Origin: Lachnospiraceae bacterium
GTDB taxonomy: Bacteria > Bacillota > Clostridia > Lachnospirales > Lachnospiraceae
Direction: 5' to 3'
DNA length: 64,000 bases
Assembly (NCBI GenBank): GCA_022791575.1
Contig: JAAVZI010000035.1
Span: 1 to 64,000, forward strand
The position numbers and the translations under genes were made by a program. The notes beneath the pieces were generated by a model. It saw only the letters and a list, made by a program, of their open reading frames with translations, was not told where the DNA came from and did not search any database. Below are positions 43,534 to 51,708 of the stretch, piece by piece; the first letter of the stretch is position 1; every line of letters begins with the position of its first letter.

Positions 43534-44955
43534 ATGACAGAACAAGAAATTAAAGATGTTGTCCGCGGCGTACTGCAGAACATGGGAACCAACCAGGGAA
43601 ATGCATCCAAAGCCGCAACTGCACCATCCTCCGGCAGACAGATGGGTATCTTTGTACATATAGAAGATGCCATTGCAGCGGCTAAGAAAGCACAAAAAGA
43701 GATTCAGCCGATGCCTCTGGAATTCCGGGAGAAGATTATTGCCAATATTCGTAAGAAAACACTGGAGAATGCCAAGACATTGGCAGAAATGGGTGTGGAA
43801 GAGACCAAGATGGGAAATGTGGGCCATAAGATCTTAAAGCACCAGCTGGTAGCTGAGAAAACTCCGGGAACCGAAGATCTGACTACTGTTGCATGGTCTG
43901 GAGACCGGGGACTGACATTGATTGAACAGGGACCGTTTGGAGTCATTGGTGCGGTAACTCCGTCTACCAATCCTTCCGAAACTGTAATCTGTAATTCAAT
44001 CGGTATGCTGGCAGCCGGCAATGCAGTTGTATTTGCCCCCCATCCAGGAGCTAAAAATGTTTCGAATTTTGCTATTGATATGATTAACCGTGCCAGTGTA
44101 GAAGTCGGCGGACCGGAGAATCTGGCAGTAGCCGTTCAGAATCCGACCATGGAAGTCAGCAAGACCATCTTTTCACACAAGGATATTTCCTTGCTGGTTG
44201 CTACAGGCGGCCCTGGTGTTGTAACTACCGTATTATCAAGCGGTAAGAGAGCACTGGGAGCAGGAGCAGGCAATCCTCCAGTATTAGTGGATGAGACGGC
44301 GGACATTAAGAAGGCAGCAGAAGATATCGTTAATGGATGTACATTTGATAACAATCTTCCTTGTATTGCTGAGAAGGAAGTCATTGCGGTAGATACGATA
44401 GCGGATGAATTGATTTACTATATGGAACAGGTAGGCTGCTATCATGCCAGCAAGGAAGAGGTTGAAAAATTAACGAATACCGTATTTACAACGAAGAATG
44501 GCAGACAGATCCTCAACAGAGAATGTGTGGGCCGTAGTGCTAAAGTAATCTTAAGCAAGATTGGAGTTACCGTTGGAGATGACGTGCGCTGTATTATTTT
44601 CGAAGGCGATAAGAAACAGCCGATGATTGATGAAGAGTTGATGATGCCGATCCTGGGTATTGTCAGAGTGAAAGATGTGGATGAGGGAATTGAGACTGCC
44701 GTAGAATTAGAGCATGGCAACCGTCATTCCGCACATATGCATTCCAAGAATATAGAGAACCTGACCAAATACGGCAAGGCGTTAGATACCGCTATTTTTG
44801 TGAAAAACGGCCCATCCTACGCAGCACTTGGCTTTGGCGGTGAAGGCTACACAACCTTTACCATCTGCAGCCGTACTGGTGAAGGGTTAACTTCTGCAAA
44901 GACATTTACAAAGAGCAGACGCTGTACGATGTGTGATGCCCTTTGTATTAGATAA
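43534..44955 (+). CDS. CoA-acylating aldehyde dehydrogenase of the microcompartment (PduP/EutE-like)
   Basis: 473 residues from ATG 43534 behind GAGAGGTG. Residues 1-18 (MTEQEIKDVVRGVLQNMG) form an amphipathic targeting helix, followed by a flexible Ala/Ser linker. The dehydrogenase domain holds the catalytic Cys in DNNLPCIAEKEV, an ATGGPGVV cofactor segment and the C-terminal CTMCDALCIR. It should oxidise lactaldehyde or propionaldehyde with NAD and CoA to acyl-CoA, which PduL can convert to acyl-phosphate. It lies between aldolase and alcohol dehydrogenase. Confidence 0.94.
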   Translation: MTEQEIKDVVRGVLQNMGTNQGNASKAATAPSSGRQMGIFVHIEDAIAAAKKAQKEIQPMPLEFREKIIANIRKKTLENAKTLAEMGVEETKMGNVGHKILKHQLVAEKTPGTEDLTTVAWSGDRGLTLIEQGPFGVIGAVTPSTNPSETVICNSIGMLAAGNAVVFAPHPGAKNVSNFAIDMINRASVEVGGPENLAVAVQNPTMEVSKTIFSHKDISLLVATGGPGVVTTVLSSGKRALGAGAGNPPVLVDETADIKKAAEDIVNGCTFDNNLPCIAEKEVIAVDTIADELIYYMEQVGCYHASKEEVEKLTNTVFTTKNGRQILNRECVGRSAKVILSKIGVTVGDDVRCIIFEGDKKQPMIDEELMMPILGIVRVKDVDEGIETAVELEHGNRHSAHMHSKNIENLTKYGKALDTAIFVKNGPSYAALGFGGEGYTTFTICSRTGEGLTSAKTFTKSRRCTMCDALCIR

Positions 44956-44967
44956 GGAGTGAAAAAA

Positions 44968-46182
44968 GTGGATATAAATATTGAACAGATTGTAAAACAG
45001 GTATTAACAGAGATGAACGGCGGACAGTCGGTTGGAAATGCTTCTGCTTCTCCTTCCAGAACAACAGCGCCGGGAGCAATCCCTAAGACTTCCCGTGTTG
45101 CTATGCTGACAGCTCTGGAGAATTATGAGATTCAGGAATATCCGATTCCTGAACTTGGTGATGACGATATCCTGGTAAAAGTAGAAGGCTGCGGCGTATG
45201 CGGTACCGACGCCCATGAGTTCAAGAGAGACCCATTTGGTCTGATTCCTCTGGTTCTGGGACATGAAGGAACCGGCGAGATTGTCAAGATGGGTAAAAAT
45301 GTAAAGAAGGACAGTGCAGGAAAGCCGTTAAATCTTGGCGATAAAGTGGTTACCTGTATGATCTTCAAGGACAATCCGGATATTACGATGTTTGATCTGA
45401 ACAAACAGAATGTAGGTGGAGCAGATGTATATGGACTACTTCCAGATGATGACATTCATTTGAACGGATGGTTTTCAGATTACATATTAGTTAGAGGCGG
45501 TTCCACGATCTTTAATGTAAGCGACCTGGATTTGGATTCCCGTATTCTGATTGAGCCCTGTGCAGTTTTAATTCATGCCGTAGAACGGGCTAAGACAACT
45601 GGAATCTTAAGATTCAACAGCAGAGTCGTTGTACAGGGCTGCGGTCCGATTGGTTTAATCTGTATTGCTATTTTAAAGACTATGGGGATACAGAATATCG
45701 TAGCAGTTGACGGAGAGCAGAAGCGTTTGGATTTTGCACGGGAAATGGGTGCGAGCGGGACTGTCAACTTCAAAGATCATAAAGGAATTGAAGCATTAAC
45801 AGAAGGTGTGAAGGATCAGTTCGGCGGATATCTGGCAGACTTTGCATTCCAGTGTACAGGTTCTCCGATTGCACATGCCAACATCTATAAATTTATCAGA
45901 AACGGCGGCGGCCTCTGTGAACTTGGATTCTTTATCAACGGCGGAGACGCAACGATCAATCCGCACTTTGACATTTGCTCTAAAGAAATCACAACCGTTG
46001 GTTCCTGGGTATATACACTCAGAGATTATGCAACGACCTTTGATTTCTTAAAGAGTGCCAAAGAGATTGGACTGCCGATGAGCAAATTGATTACACACCG
46101 GTTCCCGTTAGACCAGATTAACGAAGCGCATAAGACCAACCTGGCTATGTCCGGTCTTAAGATTGCAATTATTAACGAATAG
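44968..46182 (+). CDS. Zinc-dependent alcohol dehydrogenase with N-terminal encapsulation helix
   Basis: 404 residues from GTG 44968; AAGGAG lies eight bases before it and overlaps the alternative GTG at 44959. Residues 1-16 (VDINIEQIVKQVLTEM) form the targeting helix; residues about 17-42 are a Ser/Ala/Pro linker. The medium-chain domain carries CGVCGTDAHEF, GHEGTGEIVKMG and the Rossmann GCGPIGLICI. The usual four-Cys structural zinc lobe is not visible. It would reduce lactaldehyde to 1,2-propanediol (or propanal to propanol), recycling NADH inside the shell. Confidence 0.9.
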   Translation: MDINIEQIVKQVLTEMNGGQSVGNASASPSRTTAPGAIPKTSRVAMLTALENYEIQEYPIPELGDDDILVKVEGCGVCGTDAHEFKRDPFGLIPLVLGHEGTGEIVKMGKNVKKDSAGKPLNLGDKVVTCMIFKDNPDITMFDLNKQNVGGADVYGLLPDDDIHLNGWFSDYILVRGGSTIFNVSDLDLDSRILIEPCAVLIHAVERAKTTGILRFNSRVVVQGCGPIGLICIAILKTMGIQNIVAVDGEQKRLDFAREMGASGTVNFKDHKGIEALTEGVKDQFGGYLADFAFQCTGSPIAHANIYKFIRNGGGLCELGFFINGGDATINPHFDICSKEITTVGSWVYTLRDYATTFDFLKSAKEIGLPMSKLITHRFPLDQINEAHKTNLAMSGLKIAIINE

Positions 46183-46250
46183 CAGGATAGATTTCCGGAA
46201 GTTCACATTTGCTGGACTTTCCTGGTAAGAGAGAAAAGGAGCGGCAGGCA

Positions 46251-46553
46251 ATGGAAGCAGTAGGTTTATTAGAGGTATATGGCTGCTGTGCGGCCTTTGT
46301 AGCGGCAGATGCGGCCTGCAAGGCAGGAAATGTCCGTATTGACGCCCTGGATAAGAATAAACCAGCACATGCGGAGACACTTCCGGTACCGCTTGTTATG
46401 GTGGTTAAGATGCGTGGCAGTGTTGCAGATGTGGAAGCAGCCATGGAAGCGGCAGAAGAGGCTGCCAAGAGTCTTACAGGAGTTGTTTCAAGGTATATTA
46501 TTCCGAATCCGACGGAGGATACGGAGAAATTATTAAGAATTAGTGCCATTTAA
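46251..46553 (+). CDS. Divergent BMC-H shell protein
   Basis: 100 residues from ATG 46251 behind AAAAGGAGCGG. Single BMC domain: VGLLEVYGCCAAFVAADAAC at the start, RGSVADVEAAMEAAEEAA later and YIIPNPTEDTEKLL at the end. The stretch after GNVRID is longer than usual (DALDKNKPAHAETLPVPL), so a loop of the hexamer is altered. Two adjacent Cys (residues 12-13) are unusual. It probably makes a minor or specialised hexamer. Confidence 0.9.
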   Translation: MEAVGLLEVYGCCAAFVAADAACKAGNVRIDALDKNKPAHAETLPVPLVMVVKMRGSVADVEAAMEAAEEAAKSLTGVVSRYIIPNPTEDTEKLLRISAI

Positions 46554-46646
46554 CTGGCATAGCGTAGATCAGAAGCAAAGAAGCACAGTTTAGATGCTTC
46601 GTACTAAATTTACGAAATAACACATATTTTAAGGAGGATTTATATT

Positions 46647-46925
46647 ATGACACAGGAAGCATTAGGAATGGTAGAAACAAGAGGATTGGTAGCGTCCATC
46701 GAAGCAGCAGATGCTATGGTAAAATCAGCAGACGTTACATTAGTAGGAACAGAGAAAATCGGTTCTGGACTTGTAACCATCATGGTTCGCGGTGATGTTG
46801 GAGCTGTTAAGGCTGCTACAGAAGCTGGTTCTGCTGCAGCACAGAGATTAGGTGAATTAGTGGCTGTACATGTAATTCCAAGACCACACTCTGATGTTGA
46901 GAAAATCTTACCAGTTATCAAATAA
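46647..46925 (+). CDS. Canonical BMC-H shell protein
   Basis: 92 residues, with [20 protein letters not shown], the pore-loop region [20 protein letters not shown] and the C-terminal [16 protein letters not shown]. The length and sequence are those of abundant PduA/PduJ-type hexamers. It is very close to the second canonical gene (47388). AAGGAGG precedes ATG 46647. It is likely a main facet protein. Confidence 0.95.
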   Translation: MTQEALGMVETRGLVASIEAADAMVKSADVTLVGTEKIGSGLVTIMVRGDVGAVKAATEAGSAAAQRLGELVAVHVIPRPHSDVEKILPVIK

Positions 46926-46946
46926 TTTGGAAGAGTTGATTCGCGT

Positions 46947-47240
46947 ATGAATAAAAAAGCGTTAGGTTTAATTGAATTACCAAATTGTGCAGATGCGGTG
47001 GAAGCATTGGATGTCATGCTGAAGACGGCAGATGTGGAGTTTCTTACATGGGAGAAAAAATTGGGAGGAAGATTGGTAACAATCTTCCTCCAGGGTGCGG
47101 TATCTGCGGTGACAGAAGCTGTGGAGGCTGCCAAGAGAAGTGCAAAGGGCAACATTGTTGCCAGCTATGTAATTGCCAATCCCCACGAAGAAACAATGCG
47201 GCTTGTGGAACTGAGCAGGAAGAAAAATAAGTTTGCTTAG
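46947..47240 (+). CDS. Divergent BMC-H shell protein
   Basis: 97 residues with one BMC domain: KALGLIELPNCADAVEALDV, TWEKKLGGRLVTIFLQGAVS and VIANPHEETMRLVEL, ending in a basic tail (SRKKNKFA). The usual pore region EKIGSG is replaced by EKKLGG. It starts 21 bases after the canonical BMC-H gene, with GGAAGAG as ribosome site. Probably a pore variant. Confidence 0.9.
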   Translation: MNKKALGLIELPNCADAVEALDVMLKTADVEFLTWEKKLGGRLVTIFLQGAVSAVTEAVEAAKRSAKGNIVASYVIANPHEETMRLVELSRKKNKFA

Positions 47241-47258
47241 GCAAGTGAGGTATCTAAT

Positions 47259-47663
47259 ATGGCAGATGAAAAAGAAGTAAAAAGCGGTGCCAAAAAGGCG
47301 CCGGCGAAGAAAACTAAGACAAGTACGAAGAAAGCTGCTGCCGAATCAGTGCCAGCAGCAGAAACCGTAGTTAAGGAGGTAAAGAGAATGGAACTTCAGG
47401 CATTAGGAATGGTGGAGACAAGAGGACTGGTAGCATCCATTGAAGCAGCAGATGCTATGCTGAAGGCTGCAAACGTTGTATTAGTAGGAACAGAGAAGAT
47501 CGGTTCCGGTCTTGTAAGCGTTATGGTCCGCGGAGATGTAGGCGCTGTTAAGGCTGCTGTAGAAGCAGGTTCTGCAACCGCATCCAAGTTAGGCGAAGTC
47601 ATTGCTGTACATGTAATTCCAAGACCCCATGGAGATGTAGAGAAAATCTTACCGCAGGTATAG
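47259..47663 (+). CDS. BMC-H shell protein with Lys-rich N-terminal extension and an internal start
   Basis: 134 residues. Residues 1-43 are a low-complexity basic tail ([19 protein letters not shown]) followed by [12 protein letters not shown]. The BMC domain begins at Met44 ([20 protein letters not shown]) and is nearly identical to the 46647 protein. Met44 (ATG 47388) has a perfect AAGGAGG eight bases upstream, much better than the weak GTGAGGT before ATG 47259. Two products, a 134- and a 91-residue form, are therefore likely. BMC-H termini usually lie on the cytosol-facing side, so the tail would be outside the shell. Confidence 0.88.
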   Translation: MADEKEVKSGAKKAPAKKTKTSTKKAAAESVPAAETVVKEVKRMELQALGMVETRGLVASIEAADAMLKAANVVLVGTEKIGSGLVSVMVRGDVGAVKAAVEAGSATASKLGEVIAVHVIPRPHGDVEKILPQV

Positions 47664-47680
47664 GGTGAAGGAGTGAGCAT

Positions 47681-48322
47681 ATGCAGGAACAATTAGTGCA
47701 GGAAATTGCCAATATTGTCCTGAAACAGCTTCAGGGCAGTGGGGCAGTGGAAGCAGAAGAGAGAATACCAATCGGCGTTTCTGCAAGACACGTGCATTTA
47801 TGCCGGGAACATATTGATGTCCTTTTTGGCAAAGGGTATCAGCTCAATAAGAAAAAAGATTTAATGGGCGGGCAGTACGCAGCACAAGAATGTGTGACTT
47901 TAGTCGGAACGAAGCTTCGCGCCATTGAAAATGTCCGTATCCTTGGACCCGAGAGAAAGGCTTCCCAGGTAGAAGTTGCGAAGACCGATGCCATCCGGCT
48001 GGGTGTGAATCCTCCGATCCGCGAGTCAGGAAAGATCGAAGGTTCTGCGCCGATTGCACTGGTAGGACCTAAGGGAGTCCTATATCTGGAGGAAGGCTGT
48101 ATTGTCGCTATGCGCCATATTCATATGTCGCCAGAGGATGCGAGACGGTTTGGTGTAACAAACGGACAGATTGTGAATGTGCGTTTTGACGGTCCGAGAG
48201 GCGGTACGTTTGAGGATGTGCTGGTTCGCGTCGATGCCTCATTTACATTAGAGATGCATATAGATACGGATGAGGCAAACGGCCTGGATGTTGGAAAGAC
48301 AATGGGAATTTTGCTGAAGTAA
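47681..48322 (+). CDS. pduL: PduL-type phosphotransacylase
   Basis: 213 residues. It converts acyl-CoA and phosphate to acyl-phosphate, recycling CoA in the lumen. Zinc histidines are in VSARHVHLCREH and MRHIHMSPEDA; the two PduL domains are complete. Residues 1-20 (MQEQLVQEIANIVLKQLQGS) form an amphipathic targeting helix. GAAGGAGTGAGCAT precedes ATG 47681. It works with the aldehyde dehydrogenase to make lactyl-phosphate and, outside, ATP. Confidence 0.94.
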   Translation: MQEQLVQEIANIVLKQLQGSGAVEAEERIPIGVSARHVHLCREHIDVLFGKGYQLNKKKDLMGGQYAAQECVTLVGTKLRAIENVRILGPERKASQVEVAKTDAIRLGVNPPIRESGKIEGSAPIALVGPKGVLYLEEGCIVAMRHIHMSPEDARRFGVTNGQIVNVRFDGPRGGTFEDVLVRVDASFTLEMHIDTDEANGLDVGKTMGILLK

Positions 48323-48338
48323 CCTGCAGGAGGTTCTT

Positions 48339-48614
48339 ATGATAATAGGTAAGGTTGTGGGTACAGTGATTTGTACCCGTAAGAATACAAATCTTGTTGG
48401 AAGCAAATTTCTGATTGTTGATCCTATGGAGAAGATGACAGCAGCGGTCGGAGACCGGATTGTTGCTGTAGATAACGTGGGCGCCGGTATTGGTGAGATC
48501 GTACTGGTGGCCACGGGAAGTGCGGCGCGAGTGGGCTGCGATAATGAGGATTCTCCAGTCGATGCATGTATTGTCGGTATTGTAGATGATCCGGAAAAAA
48601 TAATAATAGCATAA
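48339..48614 (+). CDS. BMC-P vertex protein (EutN/CcmL family)
   Basis: 91 residues. It forms pentamers that cap shell vertices. Family text: IIGKVVGTVICTRKNTNLVG at the start, FLIVDPM, AVDNVGAGIGEIVLVATGSAA and a final DDPEKIII. A CAGGAGG site precedes ATG 48339. Confidence 0.95.
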   Translation: MIIGKVVGTVICTRKNTNLVGSKFLIVDPMEKMTAAVGDRIVAVDNVGAGIGEIVLVATGSAARVGCDNEDSPVDACIVGIVDDPEKIIIA

Positions 48615-48638
48615 TAGAAATAGGTTGGAGTGAGCTTA

Positions 48639-49964
48639 ATGGATATAACAGAATTAAAAAAGGCTTTATTCGACGGTGGAGTAGTCGGCGCCGGAGGTGC
48701 AGGGTTTCCAACACATGCCAAGCTTTCTGAGCAGGCCGATACGATTATCTTAAACTGTGCAGAATGTGAACCTCTGATCAAGGTTGACAGACAGCTGATT
48801 ACAGACTATGTAGAAGAGGTTCTTTCCGGTATGCAGTTACTGGCAGATACGCTGGGTGCAAAGGAAGGCATTATTGCAGTTAAAAAGTCCTACACTGCTT
48901 CCATCGAGGCTGTAAAAAGCAAAATTGGCGAATATAAAAGCCTAAAACTTCACATTTTACCGGATATCTATCCGGCAGGTGATGAAGTGATATTGATATA
49001 TGAGACAACCGGCAGAGTCGTTCCTCAAGGTAAGATTCCGATTGTAGTCGGATGTATGGTAGTGAATGTAGAGACCGTACTCAATGCTTACCGTAAGGTG
49101 ACAAGCGGCACGAATGTCGTTACGAAGTTTGTAACGGTAGCCGGACTGGTTAAGAATCCGCTGACCGTCGAAGTGCCTGTGGGAATTACCGTACAGGACT
49201 TAATTGACATGGCAGGAGGATTTACTACCAATGACAGTGTTATGATTATGGGTGGACCAATGACAGGACGAATCTGTTCCACCGGCGATATCGTAACCAA
49301 GACTACAAAGGCAGTTTTGGTACTGCCACCTGCCTGTCCGCCGATTACTAAGCGGCAGAGCAGTTCCAGATTAAATATACGAAATGCAATGAGTGTTTGT
49401 TCACAGTGTTCCATGTGTACCAGCCTTTGCCCTAGAAATCTTCTTGGTGCAGCGATTAAGCCTCATGAATTTATGCGGGCAGTTGGCAATGGATTAACGC
49501 ACGAGGTGGATACATTCCTGAACTCATTCTTCTGTGTTTCCTGTGGATTGTGTGAAATGTATTCCTGTCATCAGGGATTATCTCCGCGAACCTTATTGGA
49601 TCAGTATAAAGGTGGCTTAAGAGCCAACGGTGTAAAACCTCCGGAACGGGCAATGAAGCCGGTGAACAGTATGCGCGAGGAGCGTAAGGTTCCAGAGCAT
49701 CGACTGCTTCTGCGTTTAGGGCTGGCACCATATGATGTTCCAGCACCAATGGGCAAGTGCACGGCAGATATTAAAGAAGTGAAACTGATGCTTCGTCAAT
49801 GCATTGGAGCGCCTTGTGCAGCAGTGGTGAAGGCCGGTGATACCGTGGAAGTTGGCCAGGTGGTCGGAGAACCTCCGGAAGGTGCTTTAGGTACATCGCT
49901 GCATGCAAGTCTTGCAGGTAAGGTTACAGCAGTCACTGATAATTATATTACAATAAGTAAATAG
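48639..49964 (+). CDS. PduS/RnfC-like Fe-S flavoprotein of the microcompartment
   Basis: 441 residues from ATG 48639. The N-terminal RnfC-like domain has GGVVGAGGAGFPTHAKL and a nucleotide-binding NCAECEPL segment. Two 4Fe-4S motifs follow: CSQCSMCTSLCP and CVSCGLCEMYSC. A barrel-sandwich hybrid domain ends the protein (VKAGDTVEVGQVVGEP). In Pdu systems PduS moves electrons between cofactors in the lumen and the cytosol. The PduT-like gene follows at once, so an electron conduit through the shell is likely. Confidence 0.93.
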   Translation: MDITELKKALFDGGVVGAGGAGFPTHAKLSEQADTIILNCAECEPLIKVDRQLITDYVEEVLSGMQLLADTLGAKEGIIAVKKSYTASIEAVKSKIGEYKSLKLHILPDIYPAGDEVILIYETTGRVVPQGKIPIVVGCMVVNVETVLNAYRKVTSGTNVVTKFVTVAGLVKNPLTVEVPVGITVQDLIDMAGGFTTNDSVMIMGGPMTGRICSTGDIVTKTTKAVLVLPPACPPITKRQSSSRLNIRNAMSVCSQCSMCTSLCPRNLLGAAIKPHEFMRAVGNGLTHEVDTFLNSFFCVSCGLCEMYSCHQGLSPRTLLDQYKGGLRANGVKPPERAMKPVNSMREERKVPEHRLLLRLGLAPYDVPAPMGKCTADIKEVKLMLRQCIGAPCAAVVKAGDTVEVGQVVGEPPEGALGTSLHASLAGKVTAVTDNYITISK

Positions 49965-49979
49965 ATGGAGATGATATAG

Positions 49980-50528
49980 ATGAGCAGAGCAATAGGAATG
50001 GTAGAATATAAAACTGTCTCCACCGGAATTAAGGCAGCGGACCTTATTGTGAAGACAGCAGAAGTTGAATTAATCCAGTCCCAGACTGTCTGCCCAGGCA
50101 AATTCATTATTTTATTTGCCGGAGATTTAAGTGCAGTCAGGGTATGTGTGGATGCAGCAGAGAAGAATTATCCGGAGAGCCTGATTGACAAATTTGTGCT
50201 TGGTAATCCTCATGAGTCGATTTTCAAGGCTCTGACCTGTACGGCAGAGATTGAGAATGTGGCGGCTTTGGGAGTATTAGAGACATTTACGGCAGCCTCC
50301 ATTATAGTAGCAGCCGATCATGCAGCTAAGACTGCAGAGGTGGATTTGTTTGAGATTCGTGTGGCAAGAGGTATGTGCGGAAAATCCTATTTACTGCTGA
50401 CCGGGTCAGTAGCGGCCGTTACAGAAGCCATAGAGTCTTCCTGCAAATTAATTAAAGAAGATGGACTGCTGTTAGATTATGCAGTGATTCCAAGTCCATC
50501 TAAGGATTTTGTTAATACATTGATATAA
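49980..50528 (+). CDS. BMC-T shell protein, PduT-like
   Basis: 182 residues: two BMC domains in tandem (1-90 and about 94-182) making a pseudohexameric trimer. Cys38 in SQTVCPGKF matches the cysteine that binds a 4Fe-4S cluster at the centre of PduT trimers. It follows the PduS-like gene by 15 bases. Together they should carry electrons across the shell and regenerate NAD inside. Confidence 0.93.
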   Translation: MSRAIGMVEYKTVSTGIKAADLIVKTAEVELIQSQTVCPGKFIILFAGDLSAVRVCVDAAEKNYPESLIDKFVLGNPHESIFKALTCTAEIENVAALGVLETFTAASIIVAADHAAKTAEVDLFEIRVARGMCGKSYLLLTGSVAAVTEAIESSCKLIKEDGLLLDYAVIPSPSKDFVNTLI

Positions 50529-50686
50529 CAGAGATCCTCTGAGGACCCAGCTGGGTTTGTAGGAATTGGAGTTACATAATGTATGCAATCAAAGGGAGTA
50601 TCAGTGAAAGCTGGTACTCTTTTTTAAGACAGGAATAGAACATTGGAAACAGCAAGTATTCAATCTTGCTGATAAGGAGATTATTC

Positions 50687-51670
50687 ATGAAAGAAAAGTA
50701 TTTTTTGGGCATTAGTTTTGTACTAAGCTGGGGGATCGAACTGGTTTTAATTCTCACCGGACACACCAAGGATGCCATGTTCAGTTATCTTTCCCCATTG
50801 ATCGTGCTGGCACCTGCATTAGCGATACTGGTAACCAAATATGCAATCAAAGAACCATTGTGGATGAATTTTTGGCTGAAGCCGGAAGGACGCGGTACAG
50901 TTAAGTATTCATTAATTGGCTGGTTGGCACCAGTACTATTAGTTGTTGTCGGCACCGGATTTTATTTTCTGATTTTTAGAGACAATTTTGACAGTTCTAT
51001 GTCTTCCTACATTGCAGCGCTGCAGGAAAAGGATGAGGCTTTAAAAGAATTCAATAACAATGAAATACGTGATACTTTGATTTATAATATTCTATTAAAT
51101 ATTCCGCTGGCACCATTCTTGAATTTGTTCACCTGTGTAGGAGAAGAGGTAAGCTGGCGCGGTTATTTCCTCAATATGCTTTGTAACAAGCATCCGAAGT
51201 GGCGGGCGGTATTGATTGACGGTATCGTCTGGGGAATCTGGTATTTTCCATTGGTGATTGGAATGGGGCTTTTCTATGGAAAAGATTACGCCGGATATCC
51301 ATTTATAGGCTGTCTTAGTACATTGGTTTATTGTATGGTTATGGGAACCATCTATTCCTATTTGACGATTAAGACTAACAGCTGTATACCGGCCATACTA
51401 GCGAATGCCTGTGTGAGTACCATGACGCCTGTCGGAAGTGTTTTTCTGAAAGATCCTGATCGTGTTGGTGTATTTCTGAATTATATGCCAACCAGTATCA
51501 TAGGCGGAATTGGTTTTATACTGACAGCATTGGTACTGATGTATTTCTTTATCAAGGACAGAATCGGACCGGAACCGATAAAACTGCCGGGTGTTTCCAA
51601 TAAGAATTACTCAGGAACATCTATGAAGCAGCGAATGCAGAATGAGCATTTAAAAAGAAACCGATCATAG
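50687..51670 (+). CDS. CPBP family intramembrane metalloprotease
   Basis: 327 residues from ATG 50687 (TAAGGAGA). About eight hydrophobic segments. CPBP motifs: VGEEVSWRGYFLNML (EExxxR type) and later NxxxN-type helices (LANACVST). The family includes Rce1-like proteases and bacteriocin-related proteins. Its place between the shell genes and the DeoR regulator is unusual and its role there is unknown. Confidence 0.88.
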   Translation: MKEKYFLGISFVLSWGIELVLILTGHTKDAMFSYLSPLIVLAPALAILVTKYAIKEPLWMNFWLKPEGRGTVKYSLIGWLAPVLLVVVGTGFYFLIFRDNFDSSMSSYIAALQEKDEALKEFNNNEIRDTLIYNILLNIPLAPFLNLFTCVGEEVSWRGYFLNMLCNKHPKWRAVLIDGIVWGIWYFPLVIGMGLFYGKDYAGYPFIGCLSTLVYCMVMGTIYSYLTIKTNSCIPAILANACVSTMTPVGSVFLKDPDRVGVFLNYMPTSIIGGIGFILTALVLMYFFIKDRIGPEPIKLPGVSNKNYSGTSMKQRMQNEHLKRNRS

Positions 51671-51708
51671 AAAGATTTGTTCAAAGCGGAAGGAATGGGA
51701 GGAGTTCC

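Noticed and set aside
46985-47230. Cys-rich 81-residue open frame inside the BMC-H gene
   Set aside because: It is the +2 reading of the BMC-H gene at 46947, without a ribosome site; the Cys/Gly richness comes from TGY/GGN-rich codons.
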